From Dipteris shenzhenensis (Eukaryota; Polypodiophyta; Polypodiopsida; Gleicheniales): 64,000 nucleotides of DNA. This document shows positions 58,601 to 64,000 of this stretch, piece after piece. How positions within the stretch are numbered: position 1 is the first letter of the stretch; the number at the start of each line of letters is the position of its first letter. Position numbers and translations under genes: made by a program. The notes under the pieces are model-generated. The model had not been told where the DNA came from, did not search any database, and worked only from the letters and a program-made list of their open reading frames with translations. Location: assembly GCA_047967505.1 (NCBI GenBank), contig CM106540.1, one strand, 5' to 3'.

Positions 58601-58869
58601 TTTGAATTTTCAAAAAAGAGAGGGAAATTTGAATTCATTATAAATTTGAATTCAAATTTGTGTTCAACATTCTTCTTATACTTTCTTCTCGTACGTTCCT
58701 TTTGAATTCAAATTTGTGTTCAACATTCTTCTTGATACTTTCTTCAACATTCTTCTCGATACTTTCTTCTCGTAAGTCCTTTTCATTCTGCTCATAAGTT
58801 CTTTTCATTCTTCTCGTAAGTCAAATCTTATTTGTCTCTCTTGCTCGTGATAGTAAGTCAAATCCTCCT

Positions 58870-60640
58870 CTCTCCTCTCTCTCCTTCTGCTCCCTCCTCT
58901 CCTCTCCCTCTCTCTCTCCTCTCTCTCCTTCCTCTCCCCTCCCTCCCTCCCTCCATCCCTCGACTCGGCCCTCCCCCCTTTCCCTCCCCTCCCTTCCCCT
59001 TCCCTCCCCTCCCTCCACCGCCAAAACTCCTCCCTCGACCCCCGCCCTCCCCTCCCCTCCCCTCCCCTCCCTCCCTCCGCCGCCAAAACCCCCCCGTTGA
59101 CCCCTTCCCTCCTGCTCCCCCCTCCCCTTCCCCCTCTCCCGTCGCCTAACCCCTTCCTCCCCTACCCCTTTTTCCCCCCTACCCCCCTTTTCCCCACCCC
59201 CCCTTCGTGACCCCCCCAGCCCTCCCCCCCCTCTTCCCCACCCCCCCTTCCCCCGGGGCTGCCAACTCCCCCCTCCTCTCAACCCCTCCCACCCCCTTGC
59301 CCCCCTCTCAGCCCTCCTCTCTCCCTCCTTCGCGACCCCCCCTTTCCCACCCCCCCTTCCCTCGAGCTCGCAGCCGCCAGCCCCCTCCCCTCCTCTCAAC
59401 CCCTCCCACCCCCTCCCCAGGCTGGCGACCGCGGCCGCTAGCCCCCTCCCCCTCTCAACCCTCCCCCCCCTCTTCCCCACCCCCCCTTCACGACCCCCCA
59501 GCCCCCCAGCCCTCCCCCCCCTCTTCCCCACACCCCCCTTCCCCTGGGTTGGCGGCCGCGGCTACCAGCTCCCCCTCCTCTCAACCCCTCCCACCCCGTG
59601 TCTGCCCTCTCAGCCCTCCCCCCCCCCTTCGAGACCCCCCTAGCCCACCCCCCCTCTTCCCCACCCCCCTTCCCCCGGGCTGGCGGTCACGGCCGCCAAC
59701 CCCCCCTCCTCTCAACCCCTCCCACCCCCTTCCCCCCCTCTCAGCCCTCCCCCCCCCTTCGCGACCCCCCCAGCCCTCCCCCCCTTTCCCACCCCCCCTT
59801 CCCCCGGGCTGGCGGCCGCGGCCCCCCCTCCTCTCAACCCCTCCCACCTCCTTTACCCCTCCCACCCCCTTCCCCCCTACCCAACCCCCTCCCTGCCCCC
59901 GAGCTGGTAGCCGCGGCCGCTAGCCCCCCCCTCCTCTCAACCCCTCCCACCCCCTTCCCCCCCTCTCAGCCCTCCGCCCCCCCTTCGGGACCCCCCCAGC
60001 CCTCCCCCCGCTTTCCCACCCCCCCTTCCCCCGGGCTGGCGGCTGTGACCGCCAGCCCCCCCCCTCCTCTCAACCCCTCCCACCCCCTTCACCCCTCCCA
60101 CCCCCTTCCCCCCCACCCACCCCCTCCCCACCCCCGAGCTGGCGGCCGTGGCCGCCAGCCCCCCCCTCTCAGCCCCTCCCACCCCCTTCACCCCTCCCAC
60201 CCAACCCCCTCCTCACCACCGAGCCCCCCCCTCTCAGCCCCTCCCACCCCCTTCCCCCCCACCCACCCCCCTCCCAGCCCCCGAGCTGGCGGCGGCGGCC
60301 ATCAGCCCCCCCTCCCTCTCAGCTCCTCCCACCCCCTTCCCCCCCACCCACCTCCCTCCCTGCCCTCGAGCTGGTGGCTGCGGTCGCCAACCGCCCCCCT
60401 CTCAACTCTTGATCCCCTTCCCCCCCACCCACCCCCCTCCCCGCCTCACCAGCACCGCCAGCCCCCTTCCCCCCCTCCAGGCCGCCAGCCCCCCCTTCCC
60501 CCTCCCTCCTTCCCCCCTCCATGGGAGACATAGTCCCCCTCTCCCCCCCTCCTTTCCTCCCTCTACTCAGCCCCACCCTCTGCCTCCCTTCCTCCTCCCT
60601 TCCCTCCAGTCCCTCCATCCTCTTCTTCTCCTCCCCTGAA
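58870..60640. repeat. C-rich tandem array with a GGCCGCGGCC palindromic core
   Basis: The plus strand is almost only C and T outside the core. From about 59250, roughly eleven units of 85-150 bp repeat: a GC palindrome (best form CTGGCGGCCGCGGCCGCCAG), CCTCCTCTCAACCCCTCCCA, CCCCCTTCCCCCC and a CAGCCCTCC block. Long frames on both strands (Pro/Ser on plus, Gly/Arg on minus) follow from composition. The minus strand has many G-runs. Confidence 0.92.
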
Positions 60641-60721
60641 CCTTTCTCTCTCTAGTTTCTCTCTCTTCAAATTTCAAAAAAAAAACTAGAAAAAAAATTA
60701 ATCAAAAAAATTTGCAAGTAC

Positions 60722-60970
60722 CTGGAAAAAGTTTGTAAGTTTGCTCTTTCTTGCTTTCTTGCTCTTCCTTACTTGCTCTCTTGATCGTCCTTGCTTTCTT
60801 GCTTCAGTGAATGAAATGAGGGGAGAATGAATGAAGAAGGAAGACTATATATAAGAAAAATTAGGTTTTCCTCCTCCTCTCCTATTGGCTTTCCATTCCT
60901 CCCCTCTCTCCTATTGGCTTTTCATTCATCCCCTCTCCCATTGGCTCCCATTACTTCCCCTCTCCCATTG
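60722..60970 (-). promoter_or_regulatory. Promoter and non-coding first exon, copy 1
   Basis: On the minus strand, four CCAAT boxes (complements at 60966, 60940, 60913 and 60894) precede TTATATATAG at 60854-60845. About 100 bases of AG-rich leader then end in TTTTTCCAG|GTACTTGC at 60722, a good splice donor. Box order and spacing fit a plant RNA polymerase II promoter reading left toward the large ORF at 55925, whose start follows a splice acceptor. Linking the two is inference. Confidence 0.55.
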
Positions 60971-61433
60971 GATCCCCATCCCTCATCCATTAGCCCTCCT
61001 TCCCCCTCCCCCTCCCTCCCCTTCCCCCTCCCACCCGCTTCCCCCTCCCCCCCCCTTTACCCCCGCCCCCCCCTTGCCCACTCCCACCTTCCCCCCCCTC
61101 CCCACCGCTAGCCCCCCCCTCCCCCCTTCCCCCCCGCCAGTCCCCCCCCCCTCCCCCCTTCCGCCAGCCCCCCCCCCTCCCCCCTTCCCCCCCCGACCCC
61201 CATTCCCTCCCTCCAGGGGAGACTGTCCTAGTCCCCCCCTTCCCCCCGGCCCCCTTCCCTCCTCCTTTCCCCCACCTACTCCGCCCCTGCCTCTCTCTCC
61301 CTTCCTCCTCCCTTCCCTCCAACCCCTCCATCCTCTTCTTCTCCTCCCCCAACCTTTCTCTCTCTAGTTCCTCTCTCTTCAAATTTTAAAAAAAAATCTA
61401 GATAAAGAATTAATCAAAAAAATTTGCAAGTAC

Positions 61434-61683
61434 CTGGGAAAAGTTTGTAAGTTTGCTCTTTCTTGCTTTCTTGCTCTTCCTTTCTTGCTTCCTTGATCGT
61501 CCTTGCTTTCTTGCTTCAATGAATGAAATGAGGGGAGAATGAATGAAGAAGGAAGACTATATATAAGAAAAATTAGGTTTTCCTCCTCCTCTCCTATTGG
61601 CTTTCCATTCCTCCCCTCTCTCCTATTGGCTTTTCATTTATCCCCTCTCCCATTGGCTCCCATTACTCCCCCTCTCCCATTGG
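61434..61683 (-). promoter_or_regulatory. Promoter and non-coding first exon, copy 2
   Basis: It has the same elements in the same order: CCAAT complements at 61679, 61652, 61625 and 61596, TATA at 61566-61557, donor CCCAG|GTACTTGC at 61434. The TATA and all four CCAAT boxes are unchanged between copies. Confidence 0.55.
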
Positions 61684-61903
61684 ACCCCCATCCCTCATCC
61701 CAATCTTCCATTAGCCCTCCCCCCATCCATCCATTTCTTCTTCCTCCCCATTGCCACCACTCCCATCCCACATTTCCACCACGTCCCATACTCCTCCCAT
61801 TTCCCAAAATCCCATATTTCCCCATCTCACCCTCCTCTTTTTCATCCCCTATTAACTCCCTCACTCATTTCACTCCCTTATTATCCTACTCCCCTATTAC
61901 CTT

Positions 61904-62130
61904 CCCCTCTCCCATTCCATTCTTCCCTCCCCACTCTCACTTCCACTTCCCATTACTCACTTGCCATTTGAAAACTATTAATATATTATTATACTATTTT
62001 TCATACTTATTATCATACACCCTTATTACTTCCCTCTCCCATTCCACTCCTCCCTCCTCATTCCCACTTCCACTTCCCATTACTCACTTGCTATACACAT
62101 TTGCAAACTATTAATATATTATTATATGAT
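61904..62130. repeat. ~125-bp tandem duplication
   Basis: CTCCCATTCCAYTCYTCCCT, CACTTCCCATTACTCACTTG and AAACTATTAATATATTATTA occur in the same order at about 61908 and 62035. Confidence 0.85.
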
Positions 62131-62289
62131 TTTTTATACTATTTGCAAACTTACATATGGGCAAAATCACAGGTGTCAAAGCGATCCTATTGTGGTCATA
62201 CAACAACTGTGCTTTTATTCAAGGGCATATTTATCCTCATCAACAAGCTTATTTACTCAAGGTATGAAGTGCATAATTTGTGCACTAGG

Positions 62290-64000
62290 TGTTTACTTTG
62301 TGTCAAAATTGTTTGCCACACACACACACATATACACATACCGAGAATTTTCTAATATTATCGCATCTACATTTCTTCGATGGGCACAAAACTTTGTACA
62401 CACCTCAACCTAGGTCTTATTGACTTGCATACAAAGTGGTGCACCCATCTCATAAGTACTTGTTCGGATAACACACCTCCAAACGTATTTTATGACGATT
62501 ATGCATAACACTAAGAACAAAATGGTGTATCATGTGAGATCGACTATGCAAAGCATATCGAATGGACACAAGACTTTACACGTTCCTCAATCTAGGCAGT
62601 ATTGACTTGTGTGCAAAGTGGCATCCCCATCCGATAAGTACTTGTTTGAAAAATACACCTACGATCGTGTTTTTTGACCATTGTACATGACACCAAGGCA
62701 AAAAACAGTATTTAATACTCAATCTACCATGTAAAGCATATCCGATGGGCACAATACTTTGCACGTGCCTCAAAAGCGGTGGTATGGTATTCCATGCAAA
62801 GTGGAACGCCCATTCAATAAGTACTTTTTAGAATATCACACCTAGGACCATATTTTTTATTGGTTGTTGTCCATGACACTAAGGCAAAAATGTTGATTTA
62901 TGCTTAATCGACAATGCAACGGATATGTGATCATCACACTACTTTGCACACATCTCAACCTAGGTATCATTGACTTACATGCAAAGTGGCGTGCCCATCC
63001 CATAAGTACTTAGTCGAATAACACATCTAGGACTGCGTTTTTTGACGATTGTGCATGACACTAAGGCAAGCACGGCGTTTTATGCTTGATCGACAATGCA
63101 AAGCACATCCGATGGGCACAATACTTTGCACACACCTTCCACTAGGTAGAATCAACTTACATGCAAAGTGGCATGCCCATCCCATAACTGCTTGATCGGA
63201 TAACATACCTAGCAGCGTGTTTTTTGACGGATGTGCATGACACGAGCAAAAATAGTATTTAATGCTCGATCGACCATGCAAAGGATATTCGATGGGCACA
63301 AAACTTTTTTTACGCCTCAACCTAGGTGGTATTGAAATGTTCTCAATGAGGTACACCCATCCGATAAGTACTTGGTCAGATGACACACCTAATGGCGTGT
63401 TTTTTTGCGGATGTGCATATCATTAGGGAAAAAATGGTGTATAATGCGTGATCGACATACAAATCATATCCGATGGTGACAATACTTTGCACACACCTCA
63501 ACGTAGTTAAAGCAGACTTGCGTGCAAAGTGGAGCCCCCATCTGATAAGTACTTATTTGAATAACACACCTATGGCTGTGTTTTTATATGATTCTGCATG
63601 ACACTAAGGCAAATACGGTGTGTTATGCTTGATCAACAATGCAAAGCATATTCGATGGGCACAAGACTTTGCACACACCTTAAACTAGGTGGAATTGACT
63701 TACATGCAAAGTGGCATGCCCATCGCATAAGTGCTTGATCAGATAACACACCTAGCAACGTGTTTTTTTATGGATGTCCATGGCACTAAGGCAAAAATGG
63801 TATTTAATGCTCGATCGACCATGCAAAGCATATCCGATGGGCACGATACTTTGCGCACACCTTCAACAAGGTGTAATTGACTTACATGCAAAGTGGCATT
63901 CCCATCGCATAAGTGCTTGATCGGATAACACACCTAGCAGCGTGTTTTTTTACGGATGTGCATGGCACAAAGGCAAAAATGGTATTTAATGCTCGATCGA
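62290..64000. repeat. ~182-bp satellite array, nine or more copies, runs off the window
   Basis: The landmark CGATGGGCACAATACTTTGC (or variants) recurs near 62378, 62560, 62744, 62928, 63111, 63291, 63472, 63654 and 63836, a spacing of 180-184 bp. Each unit also has TGACTTACATGCAAAGTGG, CCCATAAGTACTTGATCGG, AACACACCTAG and ACTAAGGCAAAAAYGGT. Units differ by many substitutions. Short open frames are by-products. Confidence 0.93.

Larger units (their letters stand above)
60600..62000. repeat. ~720-bp tandem duplication
   Basis: 60640-60985 and 61362-61705 are nearly identical, from TCTCTCTAGTTYCTCTCTCT to CCCATCCCTCATCC. The C-rich intervals after each copy differ more. Each copy has a splice donor, TATA and CCAAT boxes on the minus strand. 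Confidence 0.9.

Noticed and set aside
58805-61382. Long proline-rich (plus) and glycine/arginine-rich (minus) open frames
   Set aside because: Composition artefacts of the C-rich array; they have no domain and overlap in several frames.

Overview
This looks like a stretch of a large, repeat-dominated land-plant nuclear genome. The evidence is eukaryotic GT-AG exon structure, Ty1-copia and Ty3-gypsy LTR retrotransposons primed by initiator tRNA-Met, CACTA and hAT DNA transposons of plant type, CT/GA microsatellites and a ~182-bp satellite. I cannot name the species. The mix would suit a fern, lycophyte, gymnosperm or other large-genome plant. I recognise only one gene that looks like an intact host gene (26982-27887, minus): a plant-specific protein carrying the EPxSPKVxC-type motif of syringolide-induced-14-1-1-like proteins.

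Layout, left to right. 1-2040: minus-strand copia gag/protease remnant with its primer-binding site and LTR. 2044-5923: broken CACTA element with a TNP2 fragment, low-complexity intron and a second multi-exon ORF. 6025-6896: copia integrase remnant. 7062-11020: gypsy remnant (gag with duplicated zinc knuckle, protease, start of RT). 11440-12830: large inverted/foldback repeat. 13421-14304: copia RT/RNase H tail. 15121-19040: LTR element bounded by two 271-277-bp LTRs and a CTCAA target duplication, with a foreign copia pol piece inside. 20238-23839: chromovirus-like gypsy element with equal 724-bp LTRs and an AAGTC target duplication, but lacking gag, protease and most of RT. 26982-27887: the host gene. 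33811-37529: internally deleted CACTA element with palindromic subterminal repeats, whose empty site can be inferred from a neighbouring repeat. 39550-41390: hAT pseudogene.

42,400-61,700 is the least explained part. All recognisable coding sequence here lies on the minus strand: a ~1,070-codon ORF of unknown family with a possible degenerate methyltransferase-like C-terminus, three tandem four-exon Ulp1/C48-like peptidase genes, a charged coiled-coil ORF, a protein-kinase-like gene and another coiled-coil ORF. Upstream are two tandem copies of a promoter/first-exon module (four CCAAT boxes, TATA, splice donor) plus a third degenerate copy. Every large ORF is interrupted, so this is probably a decayed gene cassette or giant mobile element.

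57,080-64,000 is mostly repeat: pyrimidine tracts, a C-rich array with a palindromic core, and a ~182-bp satellite running off the window. Across the window, premature stops in TE genes sit mainly where CAG, CAA, CGA or TGG is expected, as cytosine-methylation decay predicts. Coordinates of TE edges without a terminal repeat or target duplication are approximate.
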